A DNA stretch of 64,000 nucleotides from Pseudomonas azadiae (GCF_019145355.1 NZ_JAHSTY010000001.1:1736001-1800000); one strand, 5' to 3'; shown: positions 47,334 to 55,476, counted from the first letter of the stretch. The notes: generated from the sequence alone by a model not told the origin. Program-made: numbers and translations.

Positions 47334-47747
47334 TTAGGAGCCATTTGGTGTGGAATGTAAGAATTTACCGCCTTTAGCTTCAACTGCCGAGCGAACTGCC
47401 GCGGCGTCTGATTTCGAACCAATAAATGCAAGTTGCAACTTAGGGAGCATGCTTGAGGTGTTACTTAAAGCGGCAATAGCTGAGTTGGCTGCAAAAGAAC
47501 TATCGGTTCCTGAGATGGCGACACGAACATCAGCTTTGCCTGCAGGGGCAATTATTCGGTGGATGCTTGAAACAATTGGAGAGTCTAAACCTGCACTTCC
47601 GATAAGAGCGGATGCCATAGCTCCGGAAATGCTGTTATCTGCTGCGGAAACCCAAACCAAATTGAATTTTTGTTGCTCAAATAAAATTGCCGCAGATCTT
47701 GATGCCGGTAGCTGCGAAGGTACGAATCGCCAAGACCAGAAGAACAA
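47334..47747 (-). CDS. Hypothetical protein, N-terminus uncertain
   Basis: A 137-codon frame with a compositionally protein-like C-terminal 110 residues (NLVWVSAADNSISGAMASAL..., VRVAISGTDSSFAANSAIAA...). The first 25 residues look like out-of-frame sequence and no good ribosome site is seen, so it may be a truncated or frameshifted gene. GC content is lower than neighbours. Not recognised. Confidence 0.4.
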   Translation of the reverse strand: MFFWSWRFVPSQLPASRSAAILFEQQKFNLVWVSAADNSISGAMASALIGSAGLDSPIVSSIHRIIAPAGKADVRVAISGTDSSFAANSAIAALSNTSSMLPKLQLAFIGSKSDAAAVRSAVEAKGGKFLHSTPNGS

Positions 47748-47864
47748 CGTGCAAGTTGCCTTGCTCTATTCTTGGCATCCTGAATCAAGGAGCCTCGGAG
47801 CGCAGACAGGTGAGCGCTGCGACGCTGATGTGACGCGACCGCCCTTACCGAGCGGTCGGCCAGC

Positions 47865-48149
47865 TTATTTCAACAGGGCGATCAGCGCGCACACCAGCAT
47901 GATCGCCAGCGCCGGCCACTGCATGGGCATGAAAAAGAAGTGATGGCGCACGCCGTCGGCGTGAACTTGGCGATTCAATACAAAGCCCAGCACAACGTTG
48001 ATCGCCGATCCGATCCCGAACCCGATCAACAGCTGCGTGAGCGACGTATCGCCGGGCTTGACGCTCGGATCGGGCCAAAGCCACATCACCAGCAGCAACA
48101 TGGCTATAGGTGTAAACAAGGTGAACCAGCCTGCACCGCGATAGATCAT
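47865..48149 (-). CDS. Small integral membrane protein, unknown function
   Basis: A 94-residue protein with about three hydrophobic segments (LFTPIAMLLLVMWLW, LLIGFGIGSAINVVLGFVL, WPALAIMLVCALIALL). It lies 30 bases after the 48180-49073 gene on the same strand and is probably cotranscribed with it. A hairpin (CGACCGC/GCGGTCG) 10-30 bases past the stop may act as terminator. A decayed copy of its 3' end lies at 45.8 kb. Confidence 0.75.
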   Translation of the reverse strand: MIYRGAGWFTLFTPIAMLLLVMWLWPDPSVKPGDTSLTQLLIGFGIGSAINVVLGFVLNRQVHADGVRHHFFFMPMQWPALAIMLVCALIALLK

Positions 48150-48179
48150 CGTTCAGTCCTCAGTGTTAAAGCTGCCGGC

Positions 48180-49073
48180 TCACGCCAGCTCGCGGGTGTG
48201 TTCCTGGGCGGCAAACACAGCGTCCAGGGTATTGAGGAACAGGTCATGGCTCAGAATGCCGGTGGCGATGGTCGACAATACGGCTTTGTCGCTCTCGTCC
48301 TTGATCACCACTTTTTCGGTCCAGGCATTGAGGTCGACGGTGCGCAGTGAGGACATCGGCACTTTGCGGCCTTGGTATTCGAGGAAGGCGCGGCTGACGA
48401 GAATCGGCGAAGTGGTGATTTTCAGGAAGTTGCCGCTCATGCGCTTGCCCCAGACCTGCCCCGAGCTGATGCAGTTGAACGTCACCGCCCCACCCATCTC
48501 CAGCGTCGCGATCACTGCCGGCATGCGTGCGCGTATGTGCAGCTCGCGCACCAATTGCTGGAATTCGAAAAAGCCCTTGAGGCTTTCAATCACTCGGTGA
48601 AACGGCTCCGACGCGTTACGACGATAGGCCACGTTGGTGATCATGCCAGTCATCACGGTTTGCCCGGAGCCGAACAGGTACAGGTCTTCGATGTCGGCAA
48701 AGGCGGTGTAGTCGCGCTGGTCGTGGATGAAGCGCTCAATGCCGTGCTCATACACGTTGTAACGCGGCGCGCGCAGTTTTTTGTGCCAGGCATAGCCGGC
48801 AAACACGCCCAACGCAAGAACGGTGAGCAAGGCGCTGGTGAAGTAAATCACGGTTTGAGGGCTGCTGAAGCTGAACGACATGCCGCGCGCAGTCTGGGTG
48901 ACGGGGCCGTTACTGCCCGCCGGCAGAATGGTGCCCAGGTACAGCACAAACACCGCGAGCCCCAGCAACGCAACGCCGAATATCAAACTGAAGATCAGGA
49001 AACCCTTGCCGTGGCGAAAACTGGCGATCAGTTCGCCGGTGGCGGATGGCGCTTGAGTGGGGGATGACTGCAT
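48180..49073 (-). CDS. Membrane protein of unknown function with soluble C-terminal domain
   Basis: A 297-residue protein with two N-terminal membrane helices (FLIFSLIFGVALLGLAVFVL and VIYFTSALLTVLALGVFAGY) and a C-terminal cytoplasmic part of about 190 residues containing YNVYEHGIERFIHDQRDYTAFADIEDLYLF. That pattern recalls DUF6585-like/PH-like proteins, but I cannot assign it firmly. Likely an operon with the small membrane protein that follows. Confidence 0.7.
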   Translation of the reverse strand: MQSSPTQAPSATGELIASFRHGKGFLIFSLIFGVALLGLAVFVLYLGTILPAGSNGPVTQTARGMSFSFSSPQTVIYFTSALLTVLALGVFAGYAWHKKLRAPRYNVYEHGIERFIHDQRDYTAFADIEDLYLFGSGQTVMTGMITNVAYRRNASEPFHRVIESLKGFFEFQQLVRELHIRARMPAVIATLEMGGAVTFNCISSGQVWGKRMSGNFLKITTSPILVSRAFLEYQGRKVPMSSLRTVDLNAWTEKVVIKDESDKAVLSTIATGILSHDLFLNTLDAVFAAQEHTRELA

Positions 49074-49291
49074 GGGTATTCGCGTCCTTGTAATGGGTTA
49101 GGCCTTGCACCCTATCCTTCTGGTGGCTGGGTGCGCTGGCACGGCGAGTTGGAGCATGGCTAATTAATATCGTTCCTTGTGCGGACGACTTTAGCCTGCA
49201 CAAGCCAAACGCATCACAACTTTAAGGCCTTTTTTTTCATGCGCAGAACAGTGATCATCGCCCTCCCCCTAAAGCCCCGGGAACAGAGACC

Positions 49292-49621
49292 ATGGAATTG
49301 ACGCTGGAAGCGGTTGCGCTCTTTGCACTGAAGCTGGTGCACGAGACGGACGGCGGCAGCCCGGTGTTGCGGGATGATCTGGTGATGCAAGCGTATGACC
49401 GCGAGGTGTTTGGGTTGTTGGTGCGGCAGGGGGATTTGTGCGCGATTCAGTTGAAGCTGGATGAGTGCCTGGCGTCAGCGCTCGAATCACTGGGCGGCGC
49501 AACGACCGTGATGGGGCGCGAGCTGCAACGGCTTGCGCTGCAAGTGCGCCAGGCGCCGACACTGGAAGCCCTCAATGCCCCGCTCGACGCACTCAAGGAT
49601 TACCTGAAAGCCATCCTGTAA
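49292..49621 (+). CDS. Hypothetical small helical protein
   Basis: A 109-residue soluble protein, mostly helical and leucine-rich (LEAVALFALKLVHETDG, LVMQAYDREVFGLLVRQGDL). No signal peptide, no cysteine pair and no recognised family. It ends 7 bases from the convergent LysE-type gene. Codon use is like the core genome. Confidence 0.6.
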   Translation: MELTLEAVALFALKLVHETDGGSPVLRDDLVMQAYDREVFGLLVRQGDLCAIQLKLDECLASALESLGGATTVMGRELQRLALQVRQAPTLEALNAPLDALKDYLKAIL

Positions 49622-49628
49622 CCCGCGA

Positions 49629-50264
49629 CTAGCGCCGGCCTTCCACTGCCATCCGCACCGCCAGCCCCATCAGCACCGAGCCCATCAGCCAGCGCTGCAC
49701 CATCTGCCATCCCGGACGCGTAACGAAAAACACCGCAATGGACCCCGCCAGGGTCGCAATCACCGCATTCACGCTGACGCTGATGAATATCTGCGTGAAG
49801 CCCAGCACCAGGGATTGCATCAGCACACTGCCATGGCCGTGCGGGTCGATGAACTGGGGCAGCAACGATAAGTACATCACCGCCACCTTGGGGTTCAGCA
49901 GGTTGGTCACCAGCCCCATGGTGAACAGTTTGCGCGGGCTGTCCTGGGGCAGGCGCTGCACCTGGAACGGCGAACGGCCACCCGGCTTGACCGCCTGCCA
50001 GGCCAGATAGGCCAGGTACAACGCCCCGCCAAACCGCAGCGCGTCGTACGCAAAGGGCACCGCCATCACCAACGCGGTAATACCCAAGGCCGCGCACAGC
50101 ATATAAACCAGAAAACCCAACGCCACGCCGCCTAGGGAAATAAACCCGGCCGCGCGCCCCTGGCAGATCGACCGCGAAATGAGGTAAACCATGTTCGGGC
50201 CGGGCGTCAGCACCATGCCGAGGGATATCAGCGCATAGGCAAGCCAGCTGGACAGTTCAGGCAT
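49629..50264 (-). CDS. LysE/RhtB-family amino acid exporter
   Basis: A 211-residue membrane protein with about six spans and the LysE signature MVLTPGPNMVYLISRSICQG near the N-terminus, then GLVTNLLNPKVAVMYLSLLPQF. Members export amino acids or homoserine lactone-like compounds. The ATG at 50264 has AGGGAG 8 bases upstream and is preferred over an open extension to 50333. Confidence 0.92.
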   Translation of the reverse strand: MPELSSWLAYALISLGMVLTPGPNMVYLISRSICQGRAAGFISLGGVALGFLVYMLCAALGITALVMAVPFAYDALRFGGALYLAYLAWQAVKPGGRSPFQVQRLPQDSPRKLFTMGLVTNLLNPKVAVMYLSLLPQFIDPHGHGSVLMQSLVLGFTQIFISVSVNAVIATLAGSIAVFFVTRPGWQMVQRWLMGSVLMGLAVRMAVEGRR

Positions 50265-50421
50265 GGTCGGGCTCCCTGGAGGTTGTTCTGTCGACGCGAA
50301 ACATCTGGTCAACGTTGAAGGGTTGGACGCCATGGTAGGGCGTTCAAAATGCGCGCGTTAGATACAGATCCGTGATCAAAACGTCATACACCGACCGCAG
50401 CACTCACCCAAGGGCAGGCAC

Positions 50422-50793
50422 ATGATCGATTTCAACAACAAAGGCTTCTTCAAGCTCAAACAAAACAACGAGTACGCCGAACGCGTGGCGTCATTGCTGC
50501 TGGACGGCGAGGAAGTGGTCGGCGCGTACAAGGCCATGCGCGACGGCGTGGTGTTCACCACCAAGCGCATCATCGCAGTGAACGTGCAGGGGATTACCGG
50601 CAGCAAGAAGGACTTCACGTCGCTGCCGTACAAGAACATCGTGGCGTATTCGGTGGAAACGTCGGGGACGTTTGATTTAGACTCGGAGCTGGAGATTTAC
50701 TTTTCTTCGTTGGGGAAGGTGAAGTTTGAGTTCACCGGCAAGACCTCGATTGTGGAAATATCCCGGTTGATTTCCAAGCACCTGCTGACTTGA
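50422..50793 (+). CDS. Bacterial PH-domain protein
   Basis: A 123-residue single-domain protein of the bacterial pleckstrin-homology type: GEEVVGAYKAMRDGVVFTTKRIIAVNVQGITGSKKDFTSLPYKNI is the typical strand pattern (repeated DG.vfTtkRii). Function unknown; related proteins are stress or membrane-associated. It has its own terminator. Confidence 0.85.
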   Translation: MIDFNNKGFFKLKQNNEYAERVASLLLDGEEVVGAYKAMRDGVVFTTKRIIAVNVQGITGSKKDFTSLPYKNIVAYSVETSGTFDLDSELEIYFSSLGKVKFEFTGKTSIVEISRLISKHLLT

Positions 50794-50807
50794 TCAGCGG
50801 GTGAAAA

Positions 50808-50835
50808 AAAGACCTCAGCGTCCCGAGGTCTTTTT
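50808..50835 (+). terminator. Rho-independent terminator
   Basis: AAAGACCTC at 50808-50816 pairs with GAGGTCTTT at 50825-50833, then TT. Confidence 0.85.
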
Positions 50836-50921
50836 ACTGCCTACACGGTTTAAACGGATGTACCTCGATCAAAAGGTGAGAGCTGGCTTGCTCACAATTA
50901 AGCAAGAATTGCATTCTAAAA

Positions 50922-51497
50922 CTACAACATTACTTCATAGGGCCCAAGCAGCTTACTGGTCTGCACTAGCCCCTGCCGCATCAACATCTCGAGATACCCT
51001 TCACCATTCATCGACGGCCTCGCTAGTGCGCGCCTTTGCTTCTGCACTGCAGCCAACACGGCCGCCTGATCCAAATCCCAAAGGTCCGAGATAAAATCGT
51101 CGGGATGCATCGGTTCTATGTCATAAGCCGCGAGCACATGCACTGGAAAGTCTTTCAAATTGAAAGTCACGATGACTTCCGCCTTACTCCGGATCGCCGC
51201 CGCCAGTACGTGACGATCATCCGGGTCAGGCAAATCCAAGCTTGAACACAAGTCTCCGTAACCCGTCACCAACGCATCCGGTATAGCCTTGTCCATCAAC
51301 GCCGAAATTTTATCTACTTGGTCGGTAGTGACATCAGGTCGGTTTTTGAGGACGTTACGCTTCCACTCCCCATGAATCTGTCGGGTCCACCGCGCCCGGT
51401 ACAGCCCGGATAAACCAAGCCACATCAACAAATCCCTGAGAGCCGCGGGGTAGAGAACACAGGCGTCGTAAACCGCAGTGAACGGCGAACACCTCAT
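50922..51497 (-). CDS. PIN-domain toxin (VapC-like RNase)
   Basis: A 191-residue PIN-domain protein. Acidic metal ligands appear in AVYDACVLYPAALRD (D11), IHGEWKRN (E44) and DLPDPDDRHVLAAAIRSKAE, followed by VIVTFNLKDFP. It is larger than typical VapC (about 130) owing to a C-terminal helical extension. It overlaps the upstream antitoxin gene by 4 bases, so the two are coupled, the usual toxin-antitoxin layout. Confidence 0.85.
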   Translation of the reverse strand: MRCSPFTAVYDACVLYPAALRDLLMWLGLSGLYRARWTRQIHGEWKRNVLKNRPDVTTDQVDKISALMDKAIPDALVTGYGDLCSSLDLPDPDDRHVLAAAIRSKAEVIVTFNLKDFPVHVLAAYDIEPMHPDDFISDLWDLDQAAVLAAVQKQRRALARPSMNGEGYLEMLMRQGLVQTSKLLGPYEVML

Positions 51498-51964
51498 TCG
51501 TCGTACCCCAATCCCAACTCCCGGGTCTGCCGCACCAACTCCTCCATCGCCTCTTGGCTTTCTGCATCGCGCTGCTGCTTGAACGCCATCAAATCCGAAA
51601 ACCGAATACGTCGATGACGCCCCGTCTTCGTAAAAGGAATGGCGCCTTCTTCCAGCATTTTGACCAAATGCGGGCGTGAAACGTTAAGCAGGTCGGCAGC
51701 TTCCTGGGAAGTTAATTCAGCATGGACGGGGACAACTTTGACGGCATTGCCCAGCGCCAGCTCACCCAAAATATCGACCAGCAGGCGCAGCGCGGATGTG
51801 GGGAGCACGAGAGTGTGGGGCTTGTCTTCTTTGTCGAAAATGTCGATGCGTTGGGTTTCGAATTTGGTCGATAGCAACGAGGCCAGTTCGCGTTGGCCTT
51901 GCACGGCGGCTTCGACTTCCTTTTCCAGCGGAGGAATTGTTTTAGGGAGGTGATGGGTGATCAT
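51494..51964 (-). CDS. HTH (excisionase-type) antitoxin of the PIN toxin
   Basis: A 156-residue protein with a MerR/excisionase-type helix-turn-helix (LTSQEAADLLNVSRPHLVKMLEEGAIPFTKTGRHRRIRFSDLMAFK, about residues 84-130). The N-terminal half may bind the toxin. It precedes and overlaps the PIN gene and likely represses its own operon; a perfect 10-bp palindrome lies just upstream. Confidence 0.8.
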   Translation of the reverse strand: MITHHLPKTIPPLEKEVEAAVQGQRELASLLSTKFETQRIDIFDKEDKPHTLVLPTSALRLLVDILGELALGNAVKVVPVHAELTSQEAADLLNVSRPHLVKMLEEGAIPFTKTGRHRRIRFSDLMAFKQQRDAESQEAMEELVRQTRELGLGYDE

Positions 51965-51992
51965 GGTGCTGCCTCGTCGTCACGTAGTTCAA

Positions 51993-52002
51993 TTGAGCTC
52001 AA
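51993..52002. promoter_or_regulatory. Possible antitoxin operator
   Basis: The perfect palindrome TTGAGCTCAA lies 29 bases upstream of the antitoxin start. Assignment is by position only. Confidence 0.35.
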
Positions 52003-52116
52003 CCTAAACGAAACAAACGAAAATCGCAATATTCGAAACCAACTGGTGATCCTGTTTACTTTTCCCACACTCACAGTCGAACAATGCCAATTCCAGCCCC
52101 CTGATCGCCCCCCGTA

Positions 52117-52146
52117 GGCTCACTTCCTCGCACAAGGAAGTGAGCC
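52117..52146 (+). promoter_or_regulatory. Hairpin covering the ribosome site of the E3-type toxin gene
   Basis: GGCTCACTTCCT (52117-52128) pairs perfectly with AGGAAGTGAGCC (52135-52146), loop CGCACA. The AGGAAG inside the 3' arm is the only Shine-Dalgarno-like stretch before the ATG at 52151. Confidence 0.6.
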
Positions 52147-52150
52147 AGTC

Positions 52151-53314
52151 ATGTCAGAACGCTTTTACCCCCTTACCGAAGAAGAACAACGCAGGCAACG
52201 AATCCTGACGCCGCAACCGTCGTGCGTGCCCTATTCGCCAGCGATTGATTTATCCGAGCCCTCCCCTGCCCCGGCACCCACGCCAGCCAAACCTCCCGGT
52301 TGCGTCTTCATCAAGCCCTGCCAACTGCCGGACGGTTTCACCCGGTACGCAGACCCCACCGGTTATGTCCCGATGGAGCTGGTCAAGGAGTACGCCCATT
52401 TCAGCCTGTTGGGTGGGCGCGAGGTGGACGGACGAGGCGCGGTGGCGTTGCGCAAGATCGGCGGCAGCGCATTGCCCGCGGGCTTGGGGCAGTTGGCGTT
52501 GCGTTCAGCAGTGTGGGAGTCGGCGGCGACTGCCGTCGGGTCTGTCGCCGGTGGCCTGTTGACCGGTTTGGTGGCGCTGGCCTGGCCGTCCGAGTTGGGT
52601 GACAGCGCGCTCTACAGTGAGGAGCAGTTGCGCTCGATGGCGCGGGCGCGGTCACAGATGCGTTTGCATATCGAACAACGCGAGGACGGTACGCTCAAGG
52701 GCTATGGGTTTTATACCGGCAATCATCCGACCTGGCAGATGATTGATGTGGTGCAGTTCCAACGCCGTGGCGAGCAGTTTGTGGCGGATTTGGGTGAGGG
52801 TGTCGAGCTGATCTGGACGCCTGCCGTTGATCCGCAGGACACGCTGGGTATTCCGGCATTGGAGGCTGCACCGCAAGCGCCGGTCATCTGGATTTACCCG
52901 CCGACGGAGAAAGCCGCGCAGATTCTGGTGAACCCGGTGTATCCGCCGGAGTATCGGGATTTTATTCTGGTGTTCCCGGTGGAGGCGGGGGTTCGGTCAT
53001 TGTATCTGGTGGTTAACAAGCCAAGGAAAGGGCTAAGAAACCCAGACCATGATTACTTCCCTGCCCCCGAAACCGAAGACATAACAGGCTTCCCTGGTCT
53101 TATTGCCCAAAAGCCTGTGACACGAAGAAAAAACGGAGCGGGCTTACGTGAACGATGGATAGACGCAAAAGGACGAAAAATTTTTGAATGGGATGCCAAG
53201 AAAGGCGAACTGGAAGTCTATCGAAACAGTGATTTGGAACACCTCGGCGCATTTGACCCTTACACCGCCGAACGTCGAGGACCGGCGGATCCAAAACGCC
53301 GAATTTACAGATAA
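52151..53314 (+). CDS. Bacteriocin-like toxin with colicin E3-type rRNase domain
   Basis: A 387-residue protein. Residues 30-50 are a Pro/Ala-rich linker, and 60-290 resemble the S-type pyocin translocation domain (LIWTPAVDPQDTLGIPALEA, VIWIYPPTEKAAQILVNPVY). Residues 290-387 match the colicin E3 16S-rRNase domain (NPDHDYFPAPETEDITGFPG, GRKIFEWDAKKGELEVY, HLGAFDPYT, DPKRR). Against E3 (D510, H513, E517, R545) I read D348, K351, E355 and R383, so the catalytic His is Lys. No receptor-binding domain or TonB box precedes the translocation domain, unlike true pyocins. An E3-type immunity gene follows 15 bases on. Confidence 0.85.
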   Translation: MSERFYPLTEEEQRRQRILTPQPSCVPYSPAIDLSEPSPAPAPTPAKPPGCVFIKPCQLPDGFTRYADPTGYVPMELVKEYAHFSLLGGREVDGRGAVALRKIGGSALPAGLGQLALRSAVWESAATAVGSVAGGLLTGLVALAWPSELGDSALYSEEQLRSMARARSQMRLHIEQREDGTLKGYGFYTGNHPTWQMIDVVQFQRRGEQFVADLGEGVELIWTPAVDPQDTLGIPALEAAPQAPVIWIYPPTEKAAQILVNPVYPPEYRDFILVFPVEAGVRSLYLVVNKPRKGLRNPDHDYFPAPETEDITGFPGLIAQKPVTRRKNGAGLRERWIDAKGRKIFEWDAKKGELEVYRNSDLEHLGAFDPYTAERRGPADPKRRIYR

Positions 53315-53329
53315 AGAGGAACGCGGAAA

Positions 53330-53617
53330 ATGGTAATGAAAATCAGATTGCGGTGGTACGAAAAACACAGCAATGACTTGAAGGCAGATGAGTATTCAGT
53401 GGATATCGAGGACTCGGACAGTGTTTTTGAAGCGTTGGGTTTAGGCGGGGAAACCGCGATATATGCCGATGTATTCGACATGCTGCCTGACTGGACAATG
53501 ATTATTCAGCCGTATTTCCAGCACATGATTGAACCCGACCGCCTCGACTACCAGATTTCCTTCCGTTACCAAGGCGCGTGGCCACCTCCTCCAAAGCAAC
53601 CTAAGACGAGGACCTGA
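53330..53617 (+). CDS. Colicin E3/cloacin-type immunity protein
   Basis: A 95-residue acidic protein resembling ImmE3: KIRLRWYEKHSNDLKADEYS, then DSVFEALGLG and the conserved DWTMIIQPYFQHMI. ImmE3-like proteins bind the rRNase domain of the partner toxin tightly and block it. It follows the toxin gene by 15 bases, the standard toxin-immunity order. The C-terminus ends in a Pro/Lys-rich tail. Confidence 0.85.
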   Translation: MVMKIRLRWYEKHSNDLKADEYSVDIEDSDSVFEALGLGGETAIYADVFDMLPDWTMIIQPYFQHMIEPDRLDYQISFRYQGAWPPPPKQPKTRT

Positions 53618-53621
53618 TGCA

Positions 53622-54182
53622 ATGAGACCTACACAGCAAAAGCCTCTCCTCTATCGCTCCGTCAACACCCGAACCCACGGCGTTCACCACGGGAGTTGCA
53701 GCGCTTACCGGTACGAACGACACAGCAAAAAGAAAAAGCGCGCCCTATCTACCCGAGGCTCAATGCACAGTCATCAACGGCACGGTTTTGATTACACACC
53801 GCTATTCCGATTCCTCCTCTCCAAAGTCGGCCACCCATGGAGCAAGGTCTTCAGCGAAGCCACCGCCCGCCTGGATCGTCCGGACCCGGTGTTCTGGATG
53901 GTTGCGCTGCATGAAAGCGACAAGCAGGAATACGTGAGGACGGATGAGAATACCTACTACAGCGGCTTGTGGGTGGACGAGGCTGGCCTGCTGCAGAAGG
54001 TCAACCCGCAGCTGACGCCCGAGCACATGAAATCGTTCTGCGACTGCTGCACCCATACCTTCAACGGCTTAGTATTCGCACAGGCTCTACCGCGCGAACG
54101 GTGGGCAATGCCCACCGTCCAATCAACTGCGCTCGACCCTCCTTCTTCCCTTCAACCAACACCCGATTCGCCGGATCCGTAA
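53622..54182 (+). CDS. Conserved hypothetical protein beside the toxin-immunity pair
   Basis: A 186-residue protein starting at the ATG at 53622, just 4 bases after the immunity gene. It has a basic N-terminus (RYERHSKKKKRALSTRGSMH), a YTPLFRFLLSKVG segment, a conserved VFWMVALHES, and a C-terminal CDCCTHTFNG. The last 40 residues overlap, on the other strand, the broken lipoprotein gene, so the native C-terminus may be earlier. It may be a second immunity or accessory protein; function unknown. Confidence 0.65.
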   Translation: MRPTQQKPLLYRSVNTRTHGVHHGSCSAYRYERHSKKKKRALSTRGSMHSHQRHGFDYTPLFRFLLSKVGHPWSKVFSEATARLDRPDPVFWMVALHESDKQEYVRTDENTYYSGLWVDEAGLLQKVNPQLTPEHMKSFCDCCTHTFNGLVFAQALPRERWAMPTVQSTALDPPSSLQPTPDSPDP

Positions 54183-54436
54183 TATCAAACACCTGCTGCG
54201 AACACGCCGAATTAGTGCCTTTGAACTGAAACTCCACCAGATACACCTTCGCCTTCTCCGGGCTGAGCGTACTCATTACCGGCCCGCAGCTGTAGTAGGC
54301 GCCATTGCCCTGGCTACGCGCCGAGCTGGATGCGGTGAGTTTCTTCCTTGAACAGGCTTGGCGATGAGTCGCGTTGGTCGGACTGGCAGGCGCACAGGAT
54401 GAGGGTGATGAGAGAGAGCAGCGCAATTCGCTTCAC
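54061..54436 (-). pseudogene. Lipoprotein gene with a single-base frameshift
   Basis: Leftward from a GTG at 54436: KRIALLSLITLILCACQSD gives a signal peptide with lipobox LCAC, but the frame stops at about 40 codons. In the next frame the protein continues (SSARSQGNGAYYSCGPVM...VYLVEFQFKGTNSACSQQVF). Removing one A from the AAA run (minus strand) at 54340-54342 joins the two frames into a protein of about 124 residues. Either a recent mutation or a sequencing error in a homopolymer. Confidence 0.75.
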
Positions 54437-54492
54437 AGGGAATGTCCTTATCGGTGTGAGGGACTGATGCCTTGACCTGCGATTAAACAGGG

Positions 54493-54867
54493 TTATTTCG
54501 GCTGAAACGTCTCAAGATACGCCAATATGTTTTCAATCTTCTGCTGATCACTGATCCCCCAGAAGATCATCCGCGTGCCGCTTACCACCTTCTTCGGCGC
54601 TTCAATGTAGGCGGCCAGTTTGTCGCGGGTCCAGACCACACCAGAGTTTTTCATCGCGTCGGAATACTGGTAATCCGTGGTAGTCCCCGCGGGCCGGCCG
54701 ATGATGCCGTTGAGCTGCGGCCCGAAACCACCGCGCGCATCTTCGCCGACACTGTGGCAGCCACCGCAGGCCTTGGTGAAGAGCTTGGCGCCCGCCTCGG
54801 CATCGCCGGCGGCAAAGGCCGCGTGGGTGTTGAACATCAGGGCGAGGGTGAACAAGGCGTACTTCAT
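54493..54867 (-). CDS. Periplasmic c-type cytochrome (class I)
   Basis: A 124-residue mature-size cytochrome c with signal peptide (LFTLALMFNTHAAFA), heme motif CGGCH (C34, C37, H38) and the distal Met in SGTRMIFWG (M100). It resembles mitochondrial-type cytochrome c and serves as an electron carrier in the periplasm. The ATG at 54867 is preferred over an upstream extension without signal-peptide character. Confidence 0.93.
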   Translation of the reverse strand: MKYALFTLALMFNTHAAFAAGDAEAGAKLFTKACGGCHSVGEDARGGFGPQLNGIIGRPAGTTTDYQYSDAMKNSGVVWTRDKLAAYIEAPKKVVSGTRMIFWGISDQQKIENILAYLETFQPK

Positions 54868-55095
54868 GGTTGACTCCACATCGGCTGTTACGGGCAATTA
54901 TGCCTGTTTGTCGGGAGCACATGCCCATTCAGATCATCGCTTCGGTCCAGGCGGTGACCACGGCGCACCACGCGTCAAACGCGCAACCTAGACGCCCTGA
55001 AGCGACCACCCATCGCCCCGCGCAGATTCTATCGAACCTATCCCGCCGCGCCCCACTCCACCTTAGTGTATTCCCCTGATGGAGAAGTAAGGATC

Positions 55096-55476
55096 ATGGC
55101 TCAGCCATCGATTTTAGTACTGGAAGATGACGAGATCATTCGCGCATTAATGGTGGACGTATTGGAGGATTTCGGTGCGGTAGTGACGTCTTTTCCTTCG
55201 GCGGATGAGGGGATGATTTACCTGGAACGCGAGGATGACCCTGTCGACCTGATTGTCAGCGATATTCAAATGCCGGGTTTACTCAATGGCTATGACTTAA
55301 GCCGAGTGGTCGCCCACCGCTGGCCATCGGTGCGGGTGTTGTTGACTTCCGGGAATACCAAAATGGCCGAGCAGTTGGGTGGCTCCGTACGGTTCCTGCC
55401 CAAACCCTGGAGCACCGAGCATTTAATCGAGTGCGTGCAGATGGCGCTCGCCCAGCAAGGCTTGCCCCTGCATTGA
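55096..55476 (+). CDS. Receiver-only response regulator
   Basis: A 126-residue single receiver domain: acidic pair LEDDE near the N-terminus, phosphoacceptor D56 in IVSDIQMPG, S85 and K103 (FLPKPWS). No output domain. AAGTAAGGA stands 6 bases before the ATG. It lies 196 bases upstream of bphO-bphP on the same strand and could take phosphate from the BphP kinase, whose cognate regulator is otherwise not seen; this is inference from position. Confidence 0.9.
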   Translation: MAQPSILVLEDDEIIRALMVDVLEDFGAVVTSFPSADEGMIYLEREDDPVDLIVSDIQMPGLLNGYDLSRVVAHRWPSVRVLLTSGNTKMAEQLGGSVRFLPKPWSTEHLIECVQMALAQQGLPLH

